A stretch of DNA of 5,733 nt from Acidobacteriaceae bacterium (GCA_030838305.1 JAUTWY010000085.1:1-5733), one strand, 5' to 3'; counted from the first letter of the stretch, positions 1-5,560 are shown. The notes: a model not told the origin generated them from the sequence alone. Program-made: numbers and translations.

Positions 1-76
1 TACAACCGAGCAGTAGTGTGACGTTGTCCGAGGTGTTTGACAGCGTCCAAGATTGCCGAAAAAATGCTCACGTGCG

Positions 77-95
77 GACAGCCGCCCTGGCCGTC
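77..95. repeat. Degenerate REP-like hairpin
   Basis: The arms GACAGCC (77-83) and GGCCGTC (89-95) pair over seven positions with one A/C mismatch around a five-base loop. The stretch GGACAGCCGCC (76-86) matches, over 11 bases, the minus-strand reading of the hairpin that the insertion sequence has split near secA. The two may therefore be members of one dispersed palindromic family. It overlaps the adjacent terminator-like hairpin by four bases, so both cannot form at once. The family assignment is inference from two copies. Confidence 0.35.
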
Positions 96-115
96 GAGCG
101 AAACTCGATGTTTTT
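92..115 (+). terminator. Candidate intrinsic terminator of an upstream gene
   Basis: A stem TCGAG (94-98) pairs with CTCGA (104-108) around the loop CGAAA. It is extended outward by one G-T wobble (93/109) and one C-G pair (92/110). A run of five T follows at 111-115. This is the usual layout of a rho-independent terminator on the plus strand. It would end a transcript entering from the left of the window, which also argues against translating the reading frame that opens upstream of it at 37. The stem is short, so strength is uncertain. Confidence 0.45.
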
Positions 116-198
116 CCCTGGAGAGGCTTAAGGTGACGCGACAGCTTAATGGCACTCGTGAGGAGTTCCGCGTTACGATTGGGGTCACTGCCCCGCCA

Positions 199-753
199 AT
201 GGTCCGCAAACGAAAAATCATCGTCTACATTTCCACCAGCGCCGATGGCTTTATTGCCAGGGCCGACGGTTCCGTCGACTGGCTCGACCGTCCGCGCCCC
301 AAGGGCAACTACGGCATGGGTGCGTTCTATAAATCGATCGACACGATTTTGTGGGGCAGGAAGACATGCGATATGGCGCTCGACTTTCAAAAGAAAGGCG
401 TGCCCGGGTCGGCCTTCGATACAAACGTTAGGAACTATGTCTTCACACGCCGTCCGGTGCAATCGGCAGCACCCGCGGGCGTGGAGTTCGTGAACGAACC
501 AATTAAAACGTTCACAACCCGTCTGCAGGCGAAAAAGGGGGGAAACATCTGGATGATGGGTGGCGCTGGCATCATTGCGTCGTTTCTCGACGAAGGAGAG
601 ATCGACGAGTTCATGCTTCACGTGATTCCCACGTTTATAGGCGAAGGCATTCCATTGATCGCGCCCGCTCGTCGCACTGTGCCACTAAAACTGATCTCCT
701 GCACGAAGTTCCCAGATGGCGTGGTCAAGCTGCATTATGCGGTCCGCAAGTAA
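199..753 (+). CDS. Dihydrofolate reductase family protein (RibD C-terminal domain-like)
   Basis: The 184-residue product has the fold signature of the RibD-C/DHFR-like oxidoreductases (YwjB/YyaP type). The N-terminal strand KIIVYISTSADGFIA starts near residue 5. It is followed by DGSVDWL, then TILWGRKTCDMA (the usual [LM]GRxTY region), the glycine-rich GGNIWMMGGAGI that in this family contacts the NADPH phosphates, and the closing IDEFMLHVIPTFIGEGIPLI. Length matches the usual 170-190 residues. I chose ATG at 199 because family homology begins immediately after it. The frame stays open upstream to a TTG at 37, but those 54 residues are unlike the family and span a terminator-like hairpin. No good Shine-Dalgarno precedes 199; a GAGGAG lies about 30 bases upstream. 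The family is predicted to be cytosolic and NADPH-dependent. The substrate is unknown, and there is no folate or riboflavin gene nearby to suggest one. Confidence 0.85.
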   Translation: MVRKRKIIVYISTSADGFIARADGSVDWLDRPRPKGNYGMGAFYKSIDTILWGRKTCDMALDFQKKGVPGSAFDTNVRNYVFTRRPVQSAAPAGVEFVNEPIKTFTTRLQAKKGGNIWMMGGAGIIASFLDEGEIDEFMLHVIPTFIGEGIPLIAPARRTVPLKLISCTKFPDGVVKLHYAVRK

Positions 754-779
754 TTTTCACTTCAGCGAATTTCTCGAAT

Positions 780-798
780 CGAGGACGTTCATTCCTCG
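780..798. terminator. Hairpin between convergent genes, possible bidirectional terminator
   Basis: CGAGGA (780-785) and TCCTCG (793-798) form a perfect six-base-pair stem with a seven-base loop, 26 bases after the DHFR-like stop and 26 bases before the stop of the opposing membrane-protein gene. The plus-strand tail is CTTCTT rather than a pure T run, so it is a weak candidate. A ten-base palindrome ACTCGCGAGT follows at 812-821. Confidence 0.4.
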
Positions 799-824
799 CT
801 TCTTCGGTAGAACTCGCGAGTCGG

Positions 825-1436
825 TTAGGACACTACCGGGAACTTTGCCCTCCGGCGTTGCGTCATCCAAACCAGAGAACGGTGCGTCGGAAAGTAAACC
901 ATTGCGGGAACAAGAATCAGGTAGCCGAGAACATATAAGAGTCCGGGAACCGTGTGCTGCTCGTGAAAGAAAGGCCCACGAGCCCAGTTCACATCGTGTT
1001 CTGGACGCCAGAAATAATTAATCGGAACCACAATCCACGCGGTCAGCGTTTGATACTTCCAGCCTCGCGGGTCGTAACCCAAACGCCAAATTGCCCACAG
1101 CAGCAAGGGCGGTGTCAGCACGTGAAACAAGCTCAGCATGCGAATCGACAGAGCAACGTGCGGATCGAACATGAATTCCGTTCCGCCGATCGGGTGATGT
1201 CCACTCACGAGAGCGAACCCCAAATCGACGGTGAATAGACTCTGGAACAACAGCAGCGAACATGCCTGCCACGAAAATATGAGCGGGCTTTCGAGCCAGA
1301 GACCTGCGGCGATGAAAACATTTCCGAGATCGCAGAAAAAAAGGAAATTCTGCGACCCGTATTCTCGCCAGTAGATCGGCGCCCAGACGATCACCCACGC
1401 TGTCCAGGAGACCTTAAGCCAGAGCGGGATTCGCAT
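825..1436 (-). CDS. Six-helix integral membrane protein of unknown function
   Basis: The 203-residue product is strongly hydrophobic, with about six predicted membrane segments by eye: roughly residues 8-22, 31-48, 52-74, 94-117, 129-143 and 164-182. The last segment is followed by a basic tail (RRRAK), suggesting a cytoplasmic C-terminus. Polar residues sit in loops: GHHP at 79-82, FDPH at 90-93, WRPEHDVNW at 143-151 and FFHEQH at 156-161. This clustering of histidines and acidic residues would suit metal or substrate handling, but that is inference. The ATG at 1436 is preceded two codons earlier by an in-frame TGA, so the start is well constrained. No clear Shine-Dalgarno is seen. I do not recognise a named family; similar short proteins are usually labelled membrane-associated or hypothetical. 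It is convergent with the DHFR-like gene and divergent from the receiver-TonB gene. Confidence 0.75.
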   Translation of the reverse strand: MRIPLWLKVSWTAWVIVWAPIYWREYGSQNFLFFCDLGNVFIAAGLWLESPLIFSWQACSLLLFQSLFTVDLGFALVSGHHPIGGTEFMFDPHVALSIRMLSLFHVLTPPLLLWAIWRLGYDPRGWKYQTLTAWIVVPINYFWRPEHDVNWARGPFFHEQHTVPGLLYVLGYLILVPAMVYFPTHRSLVWMTQRRRAKFPVVS

Positions 1437-1539
1437 GATTCAGGCATTGTATCCACACGCGTTCCCCTGGAAGTCCTGATTCTCCAAAAGGCCCATTCTG
1501 GCAAGGCCAAACGCGCGTCTGTGAAATTACCACCGTAAC

Positions 1540-1568
1540 TTGATGCGCCTTACGACTGTACCTACGAT
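1540..1568 (+). promoter_or_regulatory. Candidate sigma-70 promoter of the receiver-TonB gene
   Basis: TTGATG (1540-1545) and TACGAT (1563-1568) each match four of six consensus positions and are separated by an ideal 17-base spacer. They lie in the 141-bp divergent spacer. Transcription would begin around 1575, only a few bases before the ATG at 1578. The absence of a Shine-Dalgarno there fits a leaderless or nearly leaderless message. This is pattern matching only. Confidence 0.3.
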
Positions 1569-1577
1569 GACCTTAAT

Positions 1578-3284
1578 ATGGGTTATCAAGCACTCCTCTT
1601 CTGCCCTGACGAGAAGACGGCTCGCATCGTCACGCAGGTCCTCAGCGAGCTGGACTTCGCCGTCACTCCCTGCACCGAACCCTTCGCTGCGGTTAAGAAG
1701 CTGATGGCCGAGCACTTCGATGCTATTGTGGTCGATTGCGATAACGAGCAGAACGCCACGTTGCTGTTCAAGAGCGCGCGCAACACCACTACCAATCAGT
1801 CTTCTCTCGCGGTCGCGGTGGTTGAGGGACAAGCGGGAGTAGCGAAAGCCTTCCGCATCGGCGCCAACCTGGTTCTCACCAAACCAATTAATGGGGAACA
1901 GGCGAAAGGCACGTTGCGCGTTGCCCGCGGACTGTTGCGCAAAAACGAGGGTACGAAACCTGCAACGGCCGCAAGTGTTAAGCCCGTTGCAACCGTATCG
2001 ACGCCTCGTCAGGAAGTCGCGATTTTACCGCGCGACGTAGTGTCTTCTTCGCCTTCGATCGCTGCAGCCACGGCCAGCGACTATTCCCGCACCCCAGCCT
2101 CGAGCAGCGCAGACCATCTCGAGACGGATAGCAACGAAACTGTTTCACCAGTGATTGAAAGACCAGCGACGCAGCCTTATCCGTCCGAGGTCGGCGCCGC
2201 TTCGGCTCAGGCCAAAAACGGCATAACGCCGAGCCGTGCGGGATTTAGTAACAGTGCCGCAAGCGCTCCCGCTCCAGCTCGCGATTCCAAGCCGAACGTT
2301 TCGACGGAGGAGAAGAGCGCTGCAGTTCTGCCGCAGGTCGAGAGTACCGCAAGCGGCCACGAAGTTGAGAAAAACTCCTTTTCGATGGATGGCGCGTCAG
2401 GACCTGTGCCAACATTCACCTTCGGCGGAACGCTCGGGAGTAACACCGAATCCACCAGCGGAAGCAAGAAAGTGCTGTTCGTGGCCGCTGCGGTTGTGCT
2501 GATTGCGGCAGCCAGCTACGCTGCATGGTCGCACTGGGGACGATCGGACGACAGCACAACTGTTCCCAATCACGTTGCCGAGTCGCCCGTGAAAGCTCCG
2601 GCGCCAATTTCGCACGCGCCAAGCCAAACTCCAATCGCTAAATCTTCTACTCCCGATATGCAAACCAGCGGGAGTGCGGAAAATACTCAGTATCCTCCGA
2701 GCAAGAGCACAGTCTCCAGTGACTCGTCGAAGCCTTCGCCTTCTTCTGCATTGGTCAACAAAGCTCCGGCAACGAAAGAAGATACGATGGTTAACAAAGC
2801 TCCGGAAACTACAAAAGAAGATGCGGAGCCTATTGTGATCAAGAACAATCCGTCGAGACCGGCGACAAAGTCGGTCACGATAAACAATGCTCCGCCCCCT
2901 CCGAGCATGGCTGCCATCGCTCCAGCGCCGGGTAATGATGGAGCGCTGCTCAATCTTATGGACAATCACAGCAGCGCGCCGACTCCGGTTCTGCAGACGC
3001 TGAGCGTGTCGCAGGGAGTTTCGCAAGGACTGTTGGTGAAAAAAGTGCAGCCCAAATATCCGCAGAATGCATTGCGGCTGCGTGTCGAAGGCGCAGTCCA
3101 ACTGATGGCGACGATTTCACAGAGCGGCGACATCTCGGTGGTAAAGATTGTCAGCGGAGATTCGCAACTCGCGCACGCCGCAGTGGACGCGGTGAAACAA
3201 TGGAAATACAAACCATACCTGCTTAACGGTTCTCCGGTTGAGATTCAGACGCAGATCACGGTGAACTTCAAGCTTCCGAACTAG
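1578..3284 (+). CDS. Receiver-domain/TonB fusion protein (TonB family energy transducer)
   Basis: The 568-residue product has four visible parts. Residues 1-125 resemble a response-regulator receiver: D11-E12 sit in the acidic-pocket position, D53 (IVVDCDN) in the phospho-acceptor position and K102 (LTKPI) in the conserved lysine position. The usual Thr/Ser after strand 4 appears to be V, and only one turn of the acidic pair is kept, so phosphorylation may be altered or lost. Residues 126-295 are a low-complexity Ser/Ala/Pro linker. Residues 299-318 are one membrane helix (VLFVAAAVVLIAAASYAAW) after a KK stop-transfer pair. Residues 322-480 form a second Pro/Ser/Lys-rich linker, as expected for a periplasm-spanning TonB, with an imperfect VNKAP repeat. 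Residues 485-568 match the TonB C-terminal domain: VQPKYPQNALRLRVEGAV, then SGDI and DAVKQWKYKP. The receiver is thus predicted cytoplasmic and the TonB domain periplasmic. There is no ExbB, ExbD or TonB-dependent receptor beside it. No clear Shine-Dalgarno precedes the ATG; the start fits because receiver homology begins at residue 4. Confidence 0.88.
   Translation: MGYQALLFCPDEKTARIVTQVLSELDFAVTPCTEPFAAVKKLMAEHFDAIVVDCDNEQNATLLFKSARNTTTNQSSLAVAVVEGQAGVAKAFRIGANLVLTKPINGEQAKGTLRVARGLLRKNEGTKPATAASVKPVATVSTPRQEVAILPRDVVSSSPSIAAATASDYSRTPASSSADHLETDSNETVSPVIERPATQPYPSEVGAASAQAKNGITPSRAGFSNSAASAPAPARDSKPNVSTEEKSAAVLPQVESTASGHEVEKNSFSMDGASGPVPTFTFGGTLGSNTESTSGSKKVLFVAAAVVLIAAASYAAWSHWGRSDDSTTVPNHVAESPVKAPAPISHAPSQTPIAKSSTPDMQTSGSAENTQYPPSKSTVSSDSSKPSPSSALVNKAPATKEDTMVNKAPETTKEDAEPIVIKNNPSRPATKSVTINNAPPPPSMAAIAPAPGNDGALLNLMDNHSSAPTPVLQTLSVSQGVSQGLLVKKVQPKYPQNALRLRVEGAVQLMATISQSGDISVVKIVSGDSQLAHAAVDAVKQWKYKPYLLNGSPVEIQTQITVNFKLPN
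2754..2828 (+). repeat. Imperfect tandem repeat inside the TonB linker
   Basis: VNKAPATKED followed by TM (starting at 2754) repeats as VNKAPETTKED (starting at 2790). The period is 36 bases and the second copy carries one extra codon. It lies in the periplasmic linker, where Pro/Lys/Glu-rich repeats are common in TonB proteins and probably set linker length and stiffness. The copies differ at several synonymous positions, so the duplication is not recent. Confidence 0.7.
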
Positions 3285-3307
3285 CTCACAAGCAGGTCTC
3301 AGTTCTC

Positions 3308-3339
3308 AGCTGCTAGCTGCTAGCTTCTGGCTGCTAGCC
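3308..3339. repeat. AGCTGCT heptamer microrepeat array between convergent genes
   Basis: Four head-to-tail seven-base units fill 3308-3335: AGCTGCT twice, then AGCTTCT, then GGCTGCT, followed by a partial AGCC. Because GCTAGC is self-complementary, its three copies (3312, 3319 and 3333) can pair with each other. GGCT (3329) can also pair with AGCC (3336) in a small hairpin. The array lies between the receiver-TonB stop (3284) and the stop of the opposing gene. The TAG stop of that minus-strand gene (3336-3334) lies inside the array. Similar GCTAGC-type runs are, from memory, frequent between acidobacterial genes. Confidence 0.65.
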
Positions 3340-3703
3340 GAACTTCACCACCTGTAGCGGAACATTTGCGGCACACAGAGGATCGGCCTTCACAACCAGC
3401 CAATACCGCTCATGAGGAAGGCTTTGCAGAGAGAACTTGCCCTCTGCCTCGGTTTCCGCGGTGGCGAACTACCTTGTGCTCCTTCTGCGTGAAAATGCCC
3501 ACGCACACCTTCGGAACTGCAACCTGCTGCGGGTCAGTGATCATTCCTTCCACCTCCTGAACGATCAGAGGGCCGTAGTCGATCTGATTGTGATTTTCAT
3601 ACTCAGCCATGCACGCCGAAGAATCTCCCTTTTGCTGTGCGAACAACGGCTCGGCCAGCAGCGCCGCTGCGAAGAGCAGTTGAGCTAGTTTTCGAGTGCT
3701 CAT
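3334..3703 (-). pseudogene. Frameshifted gene for a small exported carboxypeptidase-regulatory-like (Ig-fold) protein
   Basis: Reading on the minus strand from ATG at 3703 gives a signal peptide (MSTRKLAQLLFAAALLAEPLFA, likely cut before QQK). It then gives QIDYGPLIVQEVEGMITDP and VPKVCVGIFTQKEHKVV before the frame runs into unrelated sequence ending at 3410. One frame over, the missing half continues directly: ATAETEAEGKFSLQSL, ERYWLVVKADPLCAANVPLQVV, then KFG and a TAG at 3336-3334. Removing one T of the TT pair at 3467-3468 joins both into a 122-residue protein. The motif V-x-G-x-I-x-D through E-G-K-F-x-L-x-x-L-P is typical of CarboxypepD_reg/CnaB-like beta-sandwich domains. In acidobacteria, small secreted proteins of this kind are common and have no known job. 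Either this is a real one-base insertion or a sequence error. The C-terminus looks abrupt because the stop lies in the heptamer array. ATG 3703 is preferred over upstream starts because it opens the signal peptide. Confidence 0.75.
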
Positions 3704-3744
3704 TGTTTTTCTTGTCGCCTGCAATTCCCCGTTGATGATGTTTC

Positions 3745-3867
3745 TGCCTGGGGGCTGGCCCATCTTTGTTTTTTGTGTCGCCACTGTCACCATTGAGGCT
3801 GCCGCTCCTTTCGCGGGTTTTCGAAAGGTGCGCTTTCCGGCAGCCGAGAGTCGTGGGGAACTCTTTT
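3745..3867 (-). repeat. Inverted repeat copy A (dispersed hairpin-containing repeat)
   Basis: Read on the minus strand, this stretch aligns with 4010-4128 on the plus strand, with small gaps. Shared blocks are TGGGCCAGCCCCC (3762-3750 here), TTCGAAAACC (3825-3816), GCGCACC, GCAGCCTC and a TTCCCCAC-like edge. Its core is a hairpin with arms CCTTTCG (3807-3813) and CGAAAGG (3822-3828). It overlaps the upstream region of the small exported protein gene, so it may form part of that gene's leader. Confidence 0.6.
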
Positions 3868-4009
3868 CGTACTCATGTAGCCCATTGTTGAAGCGCCCGC
3901 GAATCTCTGCCTCTGCGCCGTCTTACCCACTTCAATCCGGCATGATTCTAATTCCGCGGGCTGAATTCAGAAAAATGGATTTGCGATTCGGTGGTGGGTC
4001 GCGCCCAAG

Positions 4010-4128
4010 ACAGATTCCCACTCCCCCCGGCTCTGGAGTGCGCACCCTTCGAAAACCGCGAAGGTTGCGCCAGCCTCCGTCGTGATGGAGCCGGCAATCA
4101 AAAATCACGGGTGGGCCAGCCCCCGGCT
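4010..4128 (+). repeat. Inverted repeat copy B (dispersed hairpin-containing repeat)
   Basis: This is the partner of copy A in opposite orientation. The exact 13-mer TGGGCCAGCCCCC is at 4112-4124 and TTCGAAAACC at 4048-4057. The core hairpin is preserved, with arms CCTTCG (4046-4051) and CGAAGG (4059-4064) and a seven-base loop. Both arms are one base shorter than in copy A, so stem pairing has been kept while the sequence changed. That is what a structured repeat would show. Confidence 0.6.
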
Positions 4129-4205
4129 GTCGGTGGTGCGCAAGCAAAAGATTGACGGGCGGGCTTCCCTTGCCAGTCTCCCTCGCGGCGCTCGAATGGA
4201 CAGCC

Positions 4206-4212
4206 CGAGGCG
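4206..4212. repeat. Left target-site duplication CGAGGCG
   Basis: CGAGGCG directly abuts the left IS end (TGTCCAG at 4213). The identical heptamer abuts the right end at 5529-5535. Direct repeats of 7 bp fit the 4-15 bp range known for the IS481 family. Confidence 0.85.
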
Positions 4213-4293
4213 TGTCCAGTTCCATGACATCCTTTACACAATGTTCCGGGACATCCTTTACACTCCCGCGCGTGTGGTGCCGGCGCGGGGGCG
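4213..4293 (+). repeat. Left terminal inverted repeat of the IS (81 bp)
   Basis: It matches the reverse complement of 5448-5528 at 80 of 81 positions; the only difference is G at 4277. Inside it the 14-mer GACATCCTTTACAC occurs twice, at 4226-4239 and 4250-4263, with a 24-base period. These are probable transposase-binding sites. The inner part is a GC-rich block, GCGCGTGT through GGCGCGGG, ending nine bases before the transposase ATG. Confidence 0.93.
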
Positions 4294-4302
4294 CAATCGA
4301 CC

Positions 4303-5442
4303 ATGGCCTGGAGGAGTGTGGACGTTCAAGAACAGAGGGTGCGTTTTGTGGTGGCGGCGGAGCGCGGAGACAAGGATTTCCGAGCCTTGTGCCAGGAGTT
4401 CGACATCTCGCGGCCCACGGGATATTTGTGGCGGCGGCGTTATCAGCAACAGGGATTGGCGGGCATTGCCGAGCGCAGTCGGCGTCCGCAGAAGAGTCCG
4501 CGACAAACGGGCGAGGAGCAGGAACAGCGCGTGGTGGAGCTGCGGCAGCGCTATCCCGACTGGGGTGCGCGCAAGTTGCAGGTGCTTTTAGCGCGGTCGG
4601 GAGTGGAGCTGCCGGCCAGCACCATTCATCGCATTTTGTTGCGGCGCGGGTTGGTGCGGCCGTGGGAGCGGCACGAGACGGCGCTCCAGCGTTTCGAACG
4701 AGCCGAGCCCAATCAACTTTGGCAGATGGATTTTAAAGGGTCCAAGGGATGGGACCGCCCGGTAGGTCCGTTGTCCCTGCTCGATGATCACAGCCGTTAT
4801 CTGATCGCGTTGCGCGGCACCTGGACGACCAGGGCGGAAGCGGTGCGGGAGCAACTGGAGTCGGCCTTTGTGGAATGCGGCGTGCCGGAAGCGATGCTGA
4901 TGGATCACGGCACGCCGTGGTGGAATGCGAGGACGCCAACGGGAGCGACCTGGCTGACGGTGTGGCTGATGCAGCAAGGCATTCAGCTGCACTGGAGCGG
5001 ATACCGGCATCCCCAAACTCAGGGCAAAGTGGAACGTTTTCATGGTTCGCTGCAGCGCGCGCAACTACGGCGAGGCGTGCCCGACCAACAACGGCAGCGG
5101 TGGCTGGATGAGTATCGTTACGAATATAACCAGGTGCGGCCGCATGAAGCGCTGGGCATGCAGACTCCGGCAAGCCGGTGGCGCCCCAGCGTGCGGGTCT
5201 ATAACCCGCACCCCGCCCCTTGGCAATACAAAGAAGGCGCGATGGTAACCAAGGTCAGCACCTCCGGTCAGATATGGACGGAACGTCGCCGCTGGAATAT
5301 CAGCTACGCCCTGGCCGGACAGCGAGTAGAACTGGTGCGGCTGCAGGATCGAGTGCTGGTCTATCACTGTCGTACGGTTATCCGGGAACTCGATCTGGTC
5401 ACTGGAGGCACCACGACCGTGGCCCACTGGTTAACCGATTAA
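4303..5442 (+). CDS. IS481-family DDE transposase
   Basis: The 379-residue protein catalyses cut and strand transfer of the surrounding element. The N-terminus (residues 1-65) has the IS481 helix-turn-helix: FRALCQEFDISRPTGYLWRRRYQQQGLAGIAERSRRP, with the HTH near 26-49. A second, charged helical DNA-binding segment follows at about 70-125. The rve catalytic core has D143 (LWQMDFKG), D201 (LMDHGTPWW) and E244 (QTQGKVERFH), all three intact. YNQVRPHEALGMQTPASRW closes the core near 280. Residues 310-379 form a beta-rich C-terminal tail seen in many IS481 members. The ATG at 4303 is preceded by a G-rich stretch (4287-4293) that could act as a weak ribosome site. The length is full for the family and there is no internal stop, so the enzyme is probably functional. 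Stop at 5440-5442 lies just inside the right inverted repeat. Confidence 0.95.
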   Translation: MAWRSVDVQEQRVRFVVAAERGDKDFRALCQEFDISRPTGYLWRRRYQQQGLAGIAERSRRPQKSPRQTGEEQEQRVVELRQRYPDWGARKLQVLLARSGVELPASTIHRILLRRGLVRPWERHETALQRFERAEPNQLWQMDFKGSKGWDRPVGPLSLLDDHSRYLIALRGTWTTRAEAVREQLESAFVECGVPEAMLMDHGTPWWNARTPTGATWLTVWLMQQGIQLHWSGYRHPQTQGKVERFHGSLQRAQLRRGVPDQQRQRWLDEYRYEYNQVRPHEALGMQTPASRWRPSVRVYNPHPAPWQYKEGAMVTKVSTSGQIWTERRRWNISYALAGQRVELVRLQDRVLVYHCRTVIRELDLVTGGTTTVAHWLTD

Positions 5443-5447
5443 GCTCA

Positions 5448-5528
5448 CGCCCCCGCGCCGGCATCACACGCGCGGGAGTGTAAAGGATGTCCCGGAACAT
5501 TGTGTAAAGGATGTCATGGAACTGGACA
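5448..5528 (-). repeat. Right terminal inverted repeat of the IS (81 bp)
   Basis: It mirrors the left end, with one mismatch at 5464. The internal 14-mer is again present twice, as its complement, at 5478-5491 and 5502-5515, so the element carries four copies of this putative binding site in symmetric positions. It starts five bases after the transposase stop. Confidence 0.93.
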
Positions 5529-5535
5529 CGAGGCG
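5529..5535. repeat. Right target-site duplication CGAGGCG
   Basis: This is identical to 4206-4212 and immediately follows the CA terminus of the IS. Together with the next bases (GCTGTCC, to 5542) it forms the right half of a palindrome whose left half, GGACAGCC, ends next to the left duplication. Confidence 0.85.
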
Positions 5536-5560
5536 GCTGTCCCCACATGACCTTTTGCGG

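Larger units (their letters stand above)
3704..4212. other. Non-coding repeat-rich intergenic region
   Basis: No reading frame here looks like a protein. Open frames on both strands have biased composition (Pro/Arg/Gly-rich) and cross the repeats described separately. The region contains two inverted copies of a roughly 120-bp repeat. Their outer edge next to the IS has GGGTGGGCC-type and GGCGGGC-type G-rich words that also occur in dispersed intergenic repeats. The spacer between the copies (3868-4009) shows nothing I can identify. The promoter of the small exported gene should lie in 3704-3870, but I see no convincing boxes. Confidence 0.6.
4213..5528 (+). mobile_element. Complete IS481-family insertion sequence, 1316 bp
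   Basis: The boundaries come from three agreeing signals: TG...CA termini (TGTCCAG / CTGGACA), long terminal inverted repeats, and a perfect 7-bp direct duplication just outside. The single gene encodes a full-length DDE transposase with no frameshift. With one mismatch in 81 bp between the ends and an intact duplication, the copy looks recent and potentially active. It sits 32 bp beyond the secA stop and does not break any gene seen here, but it splits a hairpin-forming palindrome. Family assignment rests on the transposase motifs and ends; I cannot name the isoform. Confidence 0.92.

Noticed and set aside
37..198. Upstream extension of the DHFR-like frame to a TTG start at 37
   Set aside because: The 54 added residues have no family similarity and run through a terminator-like hairpin with a T run. 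Family homology begins right after the ATG at 199.
716..1021. Plus-strand open frame overlapping the DHFR end and the membrane-protein gene
   Set aside because: Its composition is Arg/Ser/Glu-rich with no domain, and it lies mostly opposite the convincing membrane-protein frame.
2397..3101. Long minus-strand frame (234 codons) opposite the TonB gene
   Set aside because: It is Arg/Ser/Cys-rich with no recognisable motif. It is the antisense of a low-complexity Ser/Pro/Ala region, which tends to stay open on the other strand.
3308..3339. Short CRISPR-like array
   Set aside because: Seven-base units are head-to-tail with no spacers, and no cas gene is near.
3460..3475. Programmed ribosomal frameshift in the exported-protein gene
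   Set aside because: There is no slippery heptamer or homopolymer at the junction and no stimulating structure was evident. A simple one-base indel explains it better.
3932..4225. Minus-strand frame across the inverted-repeat copy B
   Set aside because: It is Pro/Arg/Gly-rich, spans the structured repeat and runs into the IS end, so its present 5' part was created by the insertion. There is no domain or ribosome site.
4588..5064. Minus-strand and alternate-frame open readings inside the transposase gene
   Set aside because: They are shadows of a high-GC coding sequence; only the 4303-5442 frame shows catalytic and HTH motifs.
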